From NCBI GenBank assembly GCA_913020715.1, contig CAJVZH010000003.1:55373-119372 (forward strand): 64,000 bases of DNA, written 5' to 3'. Positions 9,038 through 17,218 of the stretch are shown here, in pieces. The notes beneath the pieces are model-generated. The model searched no databases and was not told where the DNA came from. It saw nothing but the letters and a program-made list of their open reading frames with translations. Both the position numbers and the translations under genes were made by a program. Numbering within the stretch: position 1 is the first letter of the stretch; the number at the start of each line of letters is the position of its first letter. The DNA comes from an uncultured Gammaproteobacteria bacterium. GTDB taxonomy: Bacteria; Pseudomonadota; Gammaproteobacteria; PS1; Pseudothioglobaceae.

Positions 9038-9054
9038 CAACATAACTAAAAATA

Positions 9055-9438
9055 CTAATTTTCTTTACTTAAGTGGACAAGAGTGTGTGCATGCTCTTCC
9101 CAATTTTTACCATCAAAAGGCTCAACGGTTATTTTTGCCGGCTGAGGCTCTAGACAACGCACATTAACACTTATCCCGTCTGGGTTGGATCGCGGAATAT
9201 AATAAGACTTAATGCCACAAGTACTGCAAAACAAATGCTTGGCCTCTCCGCTATCAAACATATAAGAAGACAAACTTTGCTCGCCCTGAATGGGTTTGAA
9301 TTTTGACTTTGGCACAATTAAATGCAAGTTGCCCGACTTTTGGCAAATACTGCAATTACAATCAACGACAGTAAGCTCTTCGTCTGCTTCAACTTCGTAC
9401 ACCACTGCACCACAGTGGCAAGACCCAGTGTAGATCAT
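9055..9438 (-). CDS. GFA/CENP-V-family zinc protein
   Basis: A 127-residue protein with the cysteine pattern of the GFA (glutathione-dependent formaldehyde-activating) superfamily: CHCGAV near residues 8-13, CNCSICQKSG near 36-45 and FCSTCG near 80-85. These cysteines bind zinc. The founding member was proposed to promote S-hydroxymethylglutathione formation, but most family members have no proven activity. Its place directly upstream of a demethylating oxidase, which can release formaldehyde, makes a formaldehyde-related role attractive but unproven. Start is the ATG at 9438 (MIYTGSCHCGAV); a TTG three codons earlier lacks a better ribosome site. Confidence 0.85.
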   Translation of the reverse strand: MIYTGSCHCGAVVYEVEADEELTVVDCNCSICQKSGNLHLIVPKSKFKPIQGEQSLSSYMFDSGEAKHLFCSTCGIKSYYIPRSNPDGISVNVRCLEPQPAKITVEPFDGKNWEEHAHTLVHLSKEN

Positions 9439-9551
9439 AACAACCAAAAAATAAACACGCTACCAATCAAGCAAATAGCTAAAGAGTAAATTTTAAATAA
9501 GTCGTGTTCAGCTTGAATGAATAATCTTGTTTTTATAAATCAGTATATTTG

Positions 9552-9580
9552 TTGTGAGAAAACTGGGCTTAATGTAGAAT
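9552..9580 (+). promoter_or_regulatory. Sigma70-like promoter for the Virulence_fact-family gene
   Basis: TTGTGA (9552-9557) and TAGAAT (9575-9580) are 17 bases apart, giving a start near 9587 and a leader of about 44 bases before the ATG at 9631. Confidence 0.6.
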
Positions 9581-9630
9581 TATTTCACAGCAGCAACAAG
9601 CGAGCTGGCAACAACTTTTTTGGAGAAAAA

Positions 9631-9930
9631 ATGAAACTTACAATTATCAAATGGCGAGACATCCCTACCCAAGTAATGATTAAAAAAAGTCGTCGTGAAG
9701 TTGAAAAAGCACAGCTTGATAACCGCTTCATGGAAGCTGTTGATGAAGCTGCAGCGGTCGCTAGTGCGACAGATGCGGACGCCTATCTTGCCGACTGGAA
9801 TAACGAAGTCATTGACATTGAAGATGGCGACATGGTGGTACCAGTAGCAGAAAAGGCAGCAGAACTTGAAGACGCCTTCAATACCGCAACTCTTCAGGCG
9901 TATGTAGATAATGGCGGCAATAAACCCTAA
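9631..9930 (+). CDS. Virulence_fact-family small protein (Pfam PF13769 type)
   Basis: A 99-residue acidic protein. The opening MKLTIIKWRDIPTQVMIK followed by a basic helix and a segment with DADAYLADWNNEV resembles the short Virulence_fact family known mainly from Alphaproteobacteria. Despite the name, no virulence mechanism is established. In other genomes I recall it being found near one-carbon/folate genes, which would fit the neighbouring demethylase here; that is from memory. The open frame extends back to 9517, but the ATG at 9631 is preceded by TGGAGA at the right distance and by a promoter at 9552-9580 that lies inside the longer frame, so the short form is preferred. Confidence 0.72.
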   Translation: MKLTIIKWRDIPTQVMIKKSRREVEKAQLDNRFMEAVDEAAAVASATDADAYLADWNNEVIDIEDGDMVVPVAEKAAELEDAFNTATLQAYVDNGGNKP

Positions 9931-9956
9931 AGCTTAACCGCCAAGACTATTCTTAG

Positions 9957-11078
9957 CTACGTGTATGCAGCGTGAAGAGTATTGAGCACAACTCGCATCT
10001 CAGACTCGGGCAGCAAATAGCTAATGACGTTTTCTTCTGTCTCAAGAATTTCAGCAGAATCAATTTCCATCGCCTTCGGGGCTTTGTCGTGAAAAATAAC
10101 CGAAACCGTCGCCCAACCCTTGCTTACTTTATAAAAACCGAAACTCTCTTCCAGTCTTGAAAGTTTTGCGCTGAAATACACGTCGTCTTTGAGGATGACG
10201 CGTTTTGAGTCGATATTAATGACACCTTCAACGTGACTTCCCGCATCGTGGGCATATTCAAACTCAACCATCACCATATCCTCTCTGTGCGCCAAGGTAG
10301 CGCAACTATCGCCTGACGATTCCCCGTGAAAAATAGTTGTTCCCGGCGCGTCGTTAAAAGTATTTCTGGCGATAATCGGTGTTTTGCTCGCTAGTGACGC
10401 CTTAATCGCACGAGGATGAATAACTTTGGAGCCTTCATCCGACATCGTAATCATCTGCGAAGCGCTGATTGAATCCATAAAAACAGCGGTTGTCACTTGC
10501 CTCGGGTCGCAATTGGCAATACCATCAACATCCGAATAAATTTCAACACATTCAGCACCCAATGCCGCACCCAATGCAACGGCAGAGGTGTCACTACCAC
10601 CACGTCCGAGCGTGCGCACATCGCCATCATTATTAACACCCTGGAAGCCAGCCACAACCACAATATTGCCCTCAGCTATTGCTGAACGAATTCGAGTTGG
10701 GTTAATTTCAAGAATTTCAGCGTTACCGGCATTATCATCCGTCAGAATACCGGCTTGACGACCGTCAAATGAAACCGCATTCATGCCATTCTGATTAAGA
10801 AAGTGAGCAAAATAAGCGGCACTCAAGTTCTCACCAATGCTCATTACTGAATCCAACTCTTTGGGACAAATATGCTTGCCAACCAACTTAACCATATTGA
10901 TCAAAGTGTCTGTCGAGTATGGCTCACCTTTACGGCCCATTGCAGAAACAACGACAACAATATCCTTGCCGTCCTCAAAATGATCTTTAACGTGCCTCAT
11001 TGCACTTGTGCGCGAGCTGTCGTTTCTAACGCTTGTGCCGCCAAATTTCATGACGATAGGTGCTGATAATGTTGACAT
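9957..11078 (-). CDS. Aspartate kinase, short form with poorly recognisable regulatory region
   Basis: A 373-residue aspartokinase that phosphorylates aspartate at the head of lysine, threonine and methionine synthesis. The amino-acid kinase domain is clear: KFGGTSV at 11-17, RTLGRGGSDTSAVALGAAL around 155-175 and EIYSDVDGI around 179-187. Typical gammaproteobacterial enzymes have about 400-450 residues with two well-defined ACT domains. Here roughly 100 residues follow the kinase domain; they form at most a degenerate ACT pair, and I do not see the usual DMP-type ligand-binding signature. It is convergent with the small gene at 9631-9930. It may be a feedback-insensitive or specialised isoenzyme, perhaps not the only one in the genome. 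Confidence 0.85.
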   Translation of the reverse strand: MSTLSAPIVMKFGGTSVRNDSSRTSAMRHVKDHFEDGKDIVVVVSAMGRKGEPYSTDTLINMVKLVGKHICPKELDSVMSIGENLSAAYFAHFLNQNGMNAVSFDGRQAGILTDDNAGNAEILEINPTRIRSAIAEGNIVVVAGFQGVNNDGDVRTLGRGGSDTSAVALGAALGAECVEIYSDVDGIANCDPRQVTTAVFMDSISASQMITMSDEGSKVIHPRAIKASLASKTPIIARNTFNDAPGTTIFHGESSGDSCATLAHREDMVMVEFEYAHDAGSHVEGVINIDSKRVILKDDVYFSAKLSRLEESFGFYKVSKGWATVSVIFHDKAPKAMEIDSAEILETEENVISYLLPESEMRVVLNTLHAAYT

Positions 11079-11213
11079 TTTGAATTAGATAAAAAATAAA
11101 TACGATTTTAACCTGATGGCACTCGCTTGGCAAACCCAAGATAGCGCTATAACTGTGGGAAAAACTGCAACTATAGGCTTAATTTTCGAACAGAATTATA
11201 TTTTGCGAGAAAA

Positions 11214-11801
11214 CTAAATATTAAACGACTGTTTAATACCTTCCACAAGCATATTAACTGAAACTAACAATAGCAAAATACCCATCAATCTTTCGATGGC
11301 TATCAAAGCCCTAACACCCAGTTTTCGACCCAGTGTTTCTGAAGAAATCAAAATTACACCGGCCAAAAGCCAGGCGACAACCAAGGCTAGGGCCCACTCT
11401 GGCCAGCGATCTGGCTCTTGAGCCATCATTAAGATAACCGCAGCAATTGCCGAAGGTCCAGCCAGCAATGGCACCGCTAGAGGCACAATTAAAGGTTCTG
11501 CCTCCTCTTGGTGAGAGTAGACATCACCTTTGCCGGGAAAAATCATCTTAAAGGAAATGGTGAGCAACATAATGCCGCCGGCAATACCTAATGATGATTG
11601 AGAAATTTGCAAAAAGGCCAAAATGTATTTGCCAGAAAACATAAATACCAATAACACCAGTAGTGCAATCAGTAATTCTCTGACAATGATCTTACGACGA
11701 CGCTCGGGCGCAATATTTTTAAGAATACTGAGGAAAAGAGGCACATTTCCAATCGGATCCATAATAATGAATAACAAAAAAATTGCAGATAAAACAGTCA
11801 C
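11214..11801 (-). CDS. MarC-family (UPF0056) inner-membrane protein
   Basis: A 195-residue polytopic membrane protein with six predicted hydrophobic segments. FIIMDPIGNVPLFLSIL (residues 11-27) and VPLAVPLLAGPSAIAAVI (107-124) are the two pseudo-repeated MarC signatures. The family is widespread; a role in multiple antibiotic resistance was claimed for E. coli MarC and later disputed, so the function stays unknown. The start codon is GTG at 11801, chosen because AAGGGG precedes it at a good distance. Confidence 0.88.
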   Translation of the reverse strand: MTVLSAIFLLFIIMDPIGNVPLFLSILKNIAPERRRKIIVRELLIALLVLLVFMFSGKYILAFLQISQSSLGIAGGIMLLTISFKMIFPGKGDVYSHQEEAEPLIVPLAVPLLAGPSAIAAVILMMAQEPDRWPEWALALVVAWLLAGVILISSETLGRKLGVRALIAIERLMGILLLLVSVNMLVEGIKQSFNI

Positions 11802-11951
11802 TTAGCGCCCCTTTATTGGATGAATATTTAAGAATAGAATTTGGGGAAATTGTATACGATTGACAAGAGAGTAACCGGGTATTTGCCCATCAATATGGCG
11901 TCAGTTATTAGTGTAAATTCTTAATGTTTGACTTAAAAAAGAAAAAAATAA

Positions 11952-11981
11952 TTTACAAACTTCAATACACGGGGTGATAAT
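11952..11981 (+). promoter_or_regulatory. Promoter of 6S RNA
   Basis: TTTACA (11952-11957) and GATAAT (11976-11981) are 18 bases apart and point at a start near 11988, where the closing stem of the 6S RNA begins. Confidence 0.6.
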
Positions 11982-11987
11982 GAAATC

Positions 11988-12163
11988 ATCTGTTGTGTGC
12001 GTGTTTGATTTTTATCCCTGAGCCGATTAAAGACAGAACAGGAGATGAGATTGCTTTACTATTGTGCAAGCCTGCCTTGAAGTGGGAAGCCTGCGGTAAA
12101 CATCGAACTTCCGCCTTGAGCCGTAAGGCCCAGGTCTTTATCATCACGGCACAACGGACCCTT
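11988..12163 (+). ncRNA. ssrS: 6S RNA
   Basis: About 176 bases. The 5' part holds CCCTGAGCCGAT (12016-12027), the conserved element of gammaproteobacterial 6S RNA. The ends pair: TCTGTTGTGTGCGTG at the start complements CACGGCACAACGGA at the end apart from small irregularities. A small hairpin GCCTT/AAGGC lies at 12113-12129 on the 3' side of the central region, as in E. coli and Pseudomonas 6S RNA. The molecule mimics an open promoter and sequesters sigma70 RNA polymerase in stationary phase. Context agrees: fau (ygfA), its usual downstream partner, follows at 12904 and ubiH is next to that. Unusually, an opposite-strand gene lies between 6S and fau. Ends are estimated to within about ten bases. 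Confidence 0.87.
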
Positions 12164-12169
12164 TAAAGC

Positions 12170-12832
12170 TTACTCCGGCAAGTTTTTCAACAAACCCATC
12201 AACTTAACCCTTTTACTCATTTTCTTCATTTCTTTACTGAGATTTTCTGCACTGTTGTCTCTAAACCACGCCTCTTTCAACCCCTGGGCGTCACTTCGCC
12301 CAATTTGTAACAAACTCTGCACTTCCGACTCTAGCTTTTTGGCGTCGTCTGTTTCGTAGGATAGTGCGATCATTGCCCACATGGTCGCCTCCAGTACCCC
12401 TTCTTTAAGTCCTGCGAGTTTTAATTTTGCAATCTCAAGAGGGGCAAGTGGGTGTTTATACTTAGCAGCGGTTTTTAACTGCTCCAAGGCAAGAGATTTG
12501 TCTCCAATCCGCAGAAGCATTAGACCTGCCTGATAGCCAAACTCAGGGCTGTAATTATTCATTTGGGTGACCGCAAGACCTAAATATGCCATGGCCATCG
12601 TGGGATTTATTTCAACTCCAAGACCCTTGTTGTAATGAGGAACTAGCATCGCACTAGCGCTTGGAACACCCTCTTTTGACAAATCAAGAAACATAGAGAA
12701 GGCCACAGAATAACGCTCATTTTCATAGCTATGAAGGGCGTACTCAAATCGATCATCGCCCGCCTGAACGGTCAAAGAAAGCATGGCGAGAACATGCAAG
12801 AAAACCAATCTAGTTAATGTCAAAACCTTCAT
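12170..12832 (-). CDS. Secreted Sel1/TPR-repeat-like protein
   Basis: A 220-residue protein with an N-terminal signal peptide (LTRLVFLHVLAMLSLTVQAG, probable cleavage after residue 24). The body is all-helical with alternating small and aromatic residues (ALHSYENERYSVAFSMFLDLSKEG; AMAYLGLAV; LALEQLKTAAKYKHPLA), typical of Sel1/TPR repeats. Such proteins act as protein-binding scaffolds in the periplasm; no partner can be named. It is convergent with the 6S RNA, its stop lying only about seven bases past the RNA's 3' end, and it has no operon partner. Its position splits the usual ssrS-fau pair. Confidence 0.7.
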   Translation of the reverse strand: MKVLTLTRLVFLHVLAMLSLTVQAGDDRFEYALHSYENERYSVAFSMFLDLSKEGVPSASAMLVPHYNKGLGVEINPTMAMAYLGLAVTQMNNYSPEFGYQAGLMLLRIGDKSLALEQLKTAAKYKHPLAPLEIAKLKLAGLKEGVLEATMWAMIALSYETDDAKKLESEVQSLLQIGRSDAQGLKEAWFRDNSAENLSKEMKKMSKRVKLMGLLKNLPE

Positions 12833-12903
12833 GACAATGTTGAAATGAGCCCAAAAGTGCCCATTGTACTGCTAAAATCCAACTTTTTTAGCAAAGTTAT
12901 TGA

Positions 12904-13458
12904 ATGCAGGAATTACGTCGCAAGCTTCGCAGACTAAGAAAGTCACTTTCAAGGCCGGTACGTCATAAAAAAGGCAAGAAACTACTCTACCAATGCCAAA
13001 AAGCAGGGCTTTTTCGCTCGGCAAAACACATTGCGATCTTCACCCCAAATGATGGTGAAGTCGAAACCAAAAACATCATTAAATTCTTAACCACTCAGGG
13101 ATACTGCGTCTATTTCCCAATTCTGGTTGGAGAAAAACTCAAATTTGCCATAGTTGGGAAACATTTTCGAAAAAATCGTTTTGGTATTGACGAGCCAATT
13201 TTTACGCCACTTGTTGGCGCCCATGAAATGAACTTAATCCTGATGCCTTTGGTCGGTTTTGATAAGCACAAAAACAGAATGGGTATGGGTGGTGGCTTCT
13301 ATGACAAGACACTAGCGTTTAAAACACAACAAAACAAATTTAACAAGCCCAAGCTTTTTGCATTGGCCTTTAATTGTCAAGAGGTTGATAGACTTGATGC
13401 AAAACCGTGGGATGTTCCTGTTGACGGCATTATCACTCCTACTCGCATTATTCGCTAA
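12904..13458 (+). CDS. fau: 5-formyltetrahydrofolate cyclo-ligase
   Basis: A 184-residue enzyme that converts 5-formyl-THF to 5,10-methenyl-THF using ATP, salvaging the storage folate. The family signatures FTPNDGEVET (near 47-56), LILMPLVGFDKHKNRMGMGGGFYDKTL (about 115-142) and the closing WDVPVDGIITP are present, including the phosphate-binding GMGGGFYD loop. Length matches the E. coli protein (about 180). It belongs to the conserved 6S RNA-fau-ubiH neighbourhood. The basic N-terminal RRKLRRLRKSL matches the lysine/arginine-rich start of the family. Confidence 0.92.
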   Translation: MQELRRKLRRLRKSLSRPVRHKKGKKLLYQCQKAGLFRSAKHIAIFTPNDGEVETKNIIKFLTTQGYCVYFPILVGEKLKFAIVGKHFRKNRFGIDEPIFTPLVGAHEMNLILMPLVGFDKHKNRMGMGGGFYDKTLAFKTQQNKFNKPKLFALAFNCQEVDRLDAKPWDVPVDGIITPTRIIR

Positions 13459-13467
13459 AGTGAGATT

Positions 13468-14631
13468 CTAGTTAGCTTTCCCCAGGGCGTGTTTTTGCAA
13501 GAATGACTTGAGAATTGGCGTCTCGTCAATAAGATTCATCCCAAAACCTCTTAGCCACCTAAGCCCCTCATTATTTTCTTTATAAATCCAATTAAGTCCT
13601 GTCATTGTTTTGGCCATGAGTTCGTTATCAGTGCGCCTTGCTCTGGCGTACTTTCTCAAAACCAAATGATCACCCAGTGCTTTATCGCCATGTGTATGCA
13701 GCTGCATATTGAGCTCTTGTGCATCTGCAAACCCAAGGTTTACGCCTTGGCCTGCCAAGGGATGAATATTATGCGCCGCATCACCTATGAGTGCTAAATT
13801 TGGCAAAACATAATCATTTGCACTGCGTTCAATCAAAGGAAACGCCTTTCTATCACTTGCTAATGTTATTTCGCCAAAACGATACTCAACAGCCTTACAA
13901 AGTGCCCGACAAAAATCAGTATCTTGCATGTCGGTTAACTCATTCGCAAGCGGATTTTTGCACGACCAAACAATAGAAGCCTGCTTGTCAGACAATGGTA
14001 ATAATGCAATAATACTGTCGGATAAAAAGCGCTGCCAAATGGCGCCATCAAAAGACTTTTCACATGCAATATTGGCAATAATTGCTTGCTGTTGATAATC
14101 CTTTTCACTGGTGTCAATGCCTGACAGTTTTCTCACTTGAGACTGTGCACCATCCGCGCCAATAAGTAGTCGACAACTAAGCTTTGTTTGATTGTTCAAT
14201 GTAACCTGATATCCCTCTTCGGTCTTATCAAGCGCGGTCAAACTTTCCTTAATGCATTCAATTTTTTCTCGATTAAGAGATGCGAATAATGCAGATTGGA
14301 TGAGATCGTTCTCGACAATACTGCCAAGATGATCAATACCTTCATCCGACGCATTGAAATTCAATTGGCCATGAGAATTTTGATCCCACACCTTGGTGGC
14401 ATTAAACGACTGCTTTCTAGAAATACGACTCCAAACACCTAGCCCGCTCAAGAATGCCTCACTGGCCGGTGTGATGGCGCTAACACGTGTGTGAAAAGAT
14501 TTTTGAATCGTAGGGCTTATTTCGCCCGGGTCAACAATAGCGATTGAGATATCTCGTCGTGCAGATAACTCTACTGCAAAAGCAAGGCCAACCATGCCTC
14601 CGCCGATAATGATGGCATCGAACTCTCTCAC
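13468..14631 (-). CDS. ubiH: UbiH/UbiF/VisC-family FAD-dependent hydroxylase
   Basis: A 387-residue class A flavin monooxygenase of ubiquinone synthesis. It shows the GXGXXG-like IIIGGGMVGLAFAVELSAR (residues 7-25), the DG motif LLIGADGAQSQVRKLSG (about 155-171) and the second FAD motif LALIGDAAHNIHPLAGQGVNLGFAD (about 275-299) with the UbiH-type HPLAGQGVNLG. It hydroxylates an aromatic ring position of the quinone precursor at the inner membrane. The exact position (C5, C6 or C8; UbiH versus UbiI/UbiF) cannot be decided from the sequence; UbiH is preferred from its location near fau. It starts with GTG at 14631, immediately after the pmbA stop, so the two are co-transcribed. Confidence 0.85.
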   Translation of the reverse strand: MREFDAIIIGGGMVGLAFAVELSARRDISIAIVDPGEISPTIQKSFHTRVSAITPASEAFLSGLGVWSRISRKQSFNATKVWDQNSHGQLNFNASDEGIDHLGSIVENDLIQSALFASLNREKIECIKESLTALDKTEEGYQVTLNNQTKLSCRLLIGADGAQSQVRKLSGIDTSEKDYQQQAIIANIACEKSFDGAIWQRFLSDSIIALLPLSDKQASIVWSCKNPLANELTDMQDTDFCRALCKAVEYRFGEITLASDRKAFPLIERSANDYVLPNLALIGDAAHNIHPLAGQGVNLGFADAQELNMQLHTHGDKALGDHLVLRKYARARRTDNELMAKTMTGLNWIYKENNEGLRWLRGFGMNLIDETPILKSFLQKHALGKAN

Positions 14632-15948
14632 TTAAATCTCACCCGCAATAGTCATTTCGTTAATCAATGTGGAGCCAGCTTTCATGTTGCTTCTAAAATC
14701 AACATCGCTTGCAACCGCAGAGATGTTGGTAAACATAGTTTTTAAATTACCCGCAATAGTAATGCCTGACACTGGGTATTGAATTTGTCCATTCTCCACC
14801 CAAAAACCCTGTGCACCTCGGGAATAATCGCCTGTTGTGGTGTTAATGCCATGACCCATCAAATCGGTCACCAGTAAACCTTTATGCATCTCGTTGAGGA
14901 GCGCGTCCAGTGCGCCGGAAAACGTCGTGCTGACCTGGCAATTACTGGCGCCGCCAGCATTCGCTGTCGACTCTAAGCCCAACTGATTGGCTGAATATTG
15001 ACTCATAATATAACTTGCCACCCTGCCATATTCAACAAAAAACTGCTTTTGTTTTGCTATTCCATCCTGATCAAATGCTCTTGCGCCAATTGTTTTCGGC
15101 TGTATCGGGTCCTCAAAAATACTCATCCCCTCTGGCAATACAATCTCTTCAAGAGAGTCCTGCAGGAACGAAGATTTTTTATACTGTCTTGAGCCGCCAA
15201 GCGCACTCAATAGTTGAGAAAACAAACCCGAAGATTGTCGTGAAGTAAAAATGACAGGGCACTTTTGTGACTTCAAACTTTTTGAGCCAAGTTTTTGTTG
15301 TGCCAATTCTGCCGCTGAAAGGCCAATCTGTTTGGCCGACAACAAGTCGTTGGCATCCAAAACACTGCTGTAGTCGTAAGCAGTTTGCATTTCACTGTCT
15401 CGCTTTGCAATCAAAGAGCAGTGCAATGAATGCCTAGTGCTCTTCGCTTTAGCGATTAAACCGTTGGAGTTGGCATAAAAACTTGTACCTTCAAAACTGG
15501 ACAACTCTGCGCCATCGGAATTGTCAATTTCAGGGCAATCTAGAGCACTAGCTTCACACTCTTTTGCCAACTCTATACTGTGTCTTGCATCCAAATCCCA
15601 AGGGTGATAAAGATCCAATTCTGGGACGTCCCACGCCATTCTTTCTTTGGGTGCAAGGCCGTTAAATGGGTCTTCTTGAGTATATTTGGCAATTAAGCAA
15701 GCAGATTCAATGGCTTTTTGTAAGCTCTTCTCACTCAGATCCACACTAGAGGCGTGACCCTTGTTTTGGCCAAAATAAACATTGATATCAAAACTAGTGT
15801 CGAGGTGATACTGCAATGTTTCAACCTCTCCCAATCTAACACTGGTAGAAACACCAGAGCTCTCAGCCACAGATATTTCAAAATCAGTGGCTTGTTGTTT
15901 TTTGATTAAATCAATGGCAAGCTGTGTGGTTTGTTCAAGTGTATTCAT
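14632..15948 (-). CDS. pmbA: TldE/PmbA-type metalloprotease subunit
   Basis: A 438-residue protein of the TldD/PmbA family, lacking the HExxxH zinc site of TldD, as expected for PmbA/TldE. Characteristic stretches are RGAQGFWVENGQIQYPVSGITIAGNL near the C terminus and LVTDLMGHGINTTTGDYS before it. TldD/TldE degrade unfolded or modified peptides and process microcins and antitoxins. TldD is not in the window. The gene is upstream of, and abuts, ubiH; it starts at ATG 15948. Confidence 0.92.
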   Translation of the reverse strand: MNTLEQTTQLAIDLIKKQQATDFEISVAESSGVSTSVRLGEVETLQYHLDTSFDINVYFGQNKGHASSVDLSEKSLQKAIESACLIAKYTQEDPFNGLAPKERMAWDVPELDLYHPWDLDARHSIELAKECEASALDCPEIDNSDGAELSSFEGTSFYANSNGLIAKAKSTRHSLHCSLIAKRDSEMQTAYDYSSVLDANDLLSAKQIGLSAAELAQQKLGSKSLKSQKCPVIFTSRQSSGLFSQLLSALGGSRQYKKSSFLQDSLEEIVLPEGMSIFEDPIQPKTIGARAFDQDGIAKQKQFFVEYGRVASYIMSQYSANQLGLESTANAGGASNCQVSTTFSGALDALLNEMHKGLLVTDLMGHGINTTTGDYSRGAQGFWVENGQIQYPVSGITIAGNLKTMFTNISAVASDVDFRSNMKAGSTLINEMTIAGEI

Positions 15949-16043
15949 GTCGACGATTATACTCAGAGAGTATAAGTTTCGTACAAAACAACGTGGTGCT
16001 GCCTAGCTTTGTTTTTTTATTCGCTCGATTAATCGTGTCTGAG

Positions 16044-16889
16044 CTAACCTTTCGGCTCTTGCTTTAAACGTGTTACTTCAAGCAAATGCAATCGACGAGA
16101 ATCTGTTTTTAAGACTTTAAACTGAAAACCATGAAGACTTATCTCACTCATTTGCTCTGGCAAGTAGGTGAAGCTCGCAATAACCATACCTGCGACCGTG
16201 TCAAAATCGTCATTTTTAATTGACGCTTCGAAAAATTCATTAAACTCCCCAATCGGCGTACTGGCTTGCAGCAAATAACGACCGTCGCCATAGTCCACAA
16301 TATAATCCTCCTCTTTGTCGTGTTCATCTTCAATTTCGCCAACAATCTGCTCTAGAACATCCTCCAAAGTTACTAATCCGGCAATCTCACCGTATTCATC
16401 CACGACGATGGCCATATGGGATTTACTCTGCTGAAACTCTCGAAGCAGCGCCCCAAGGGGCTTGCTTTCAGGAACCGACAGTGCATCTCTCAAGTATTCT
16501 CGATAATTAAACTCACCACCACCATTCTCAGCAAAATGAGACAGTAAATCCTTGGCGAGAATCACGCCCAAAACGCGATCTTGCTCTTGATTGTGTATCG
16601 GAAAACGAGAATGTGACGAACGCACCATCACTTTCAAAAGTTCTTCTGTCGACGCATCAGAAGCAATCAGAATCATTTTTGCTTTTGGCACCATAACATC
16701 TCGCACCCTGAGGCTTTCAACTTGAAGGGCGCCCTCAATAACAGAACGAGAATGAGCATCAATCACGAGATTGTCTTCAGCCTCTTCTAGGACCTGCATT
16801 AGTTGCTTACGGGATTTAAGTGGTTGGTAAAAGAACTTGCCAATAACCTTTTGGAAAAAGGTCGGACTCGGAGGTTTTTCTTCGCTCAT
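16044..16889 (-). CDS. corC: CorC/HlyC-type CBS-domain protein (Mg/Co efflux or membrane homeostasis)
   Basis: A 281-residue cytosolic protein with a pair of CBS domains (about residues 65-185; MVPKAKMILIASDAS and HMAIVVDEYGEIAGLVTLEDVLEQIVGEI are typical) followed by a CorC_HlyC domain (about 200-275). The DUF21 membrane domain of the larger family members is absent, matching E. coli CorC/YbeX (292 residues). It is linked to magnesium and cobalt resistance and, in some species, to ribosome maturation. In many gammaproteobacteria it follows ybeY and precedes lnt; neither is here. Start ATG at 16889. Confidence 0.9.
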   Translation of the reverse strand: MSEEKPPSPTFFQKVIGKFFYQPLKSRKQLMQVLEEAEDNLVIDAHSRSVIEGALQVESLRVRDVMVPKAKMILIASDASTEELLKVMVRSSHSRFPIHNQEQDRVLGVILAKDLLSHFAENGGGEFNYREYLRDALSVPESKPLGALLREFQQSKSHMAIVVDEYGEIAGLVTLEDVLEQIVGEIEDEHDKEEDYIVDYGDGRYLLQASTPIGEFNEFFEASIKNDDFDTVAGMVIASFTYLPEQMSEISLHGFQFKVLKTDSRRLHLLEVTRLKQEPKG

Positions 16890-16921
16890 TTATTAATAAT
16901 CGATAGTGTAGAAGGGTTATT

Positions 16922-17218
16922 TTACTCTTTTTTGCCGCCGCGCATCACTTTGCCCGCAGCTGCGCGCTCTTTGCGCACTTGTTTAGGGTCGGCAATCAAA
17001 GGGCGGTAAATCTCAACGCGATCTTTTTCACGCAAAACGGTATCAAGCTTGGCCAATTTACCAAAAATACCTACTTTGTCTTTGCTTAAATCAATCTGTG
17101 AATAGGTATTTAAAATACCTGAAGCCTCAACGGCCTCTTGCAGGCTGGTGCCCTCGTCTACCTCAAGGCTTAATAATGTTTGTTTTTCAACGAGTGCGTA
17201 AGCAACTTCAATGATCAT
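16922..17218 (-). CDS. rnfH: RnfH-family ubiquitin-fold protein
   Basis: A 98-residue protein of the RnfH (UPF0125/RatB) family with a beta-grasp ubiquitin-like fold: [13 protein letters not shown] at the start, [19 protein letters not shown] in the middle and [24 protein letters not shown] near the end, the family hallmark. The function is unsettled; it is often beside ratA or rnf genes, but here it follows hisA, overlapping it by 11 bases. ATG 17218 has GAGTGA upstream; earlier in-frame starts at 17224 and 17227 are possible. Confidence 0.88.
   Translation of the reverse strand: MIIEVAYALVEKQTLLSLEVDEGTSLQEAVEASGILNTYSQIDLSKDKVGIFGKLAKLDTVLREKDRVEIYRPLIADPKQVRKERAAAGKVMRGGKKE

Noticed and set aside
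8992..9054. Glycine riboswitch before the dimethylglycine dehydrogenase-like gene
   Set aside because: The short gap holds only a simple terminator-like hairpin, too small for a glycine aptamer.
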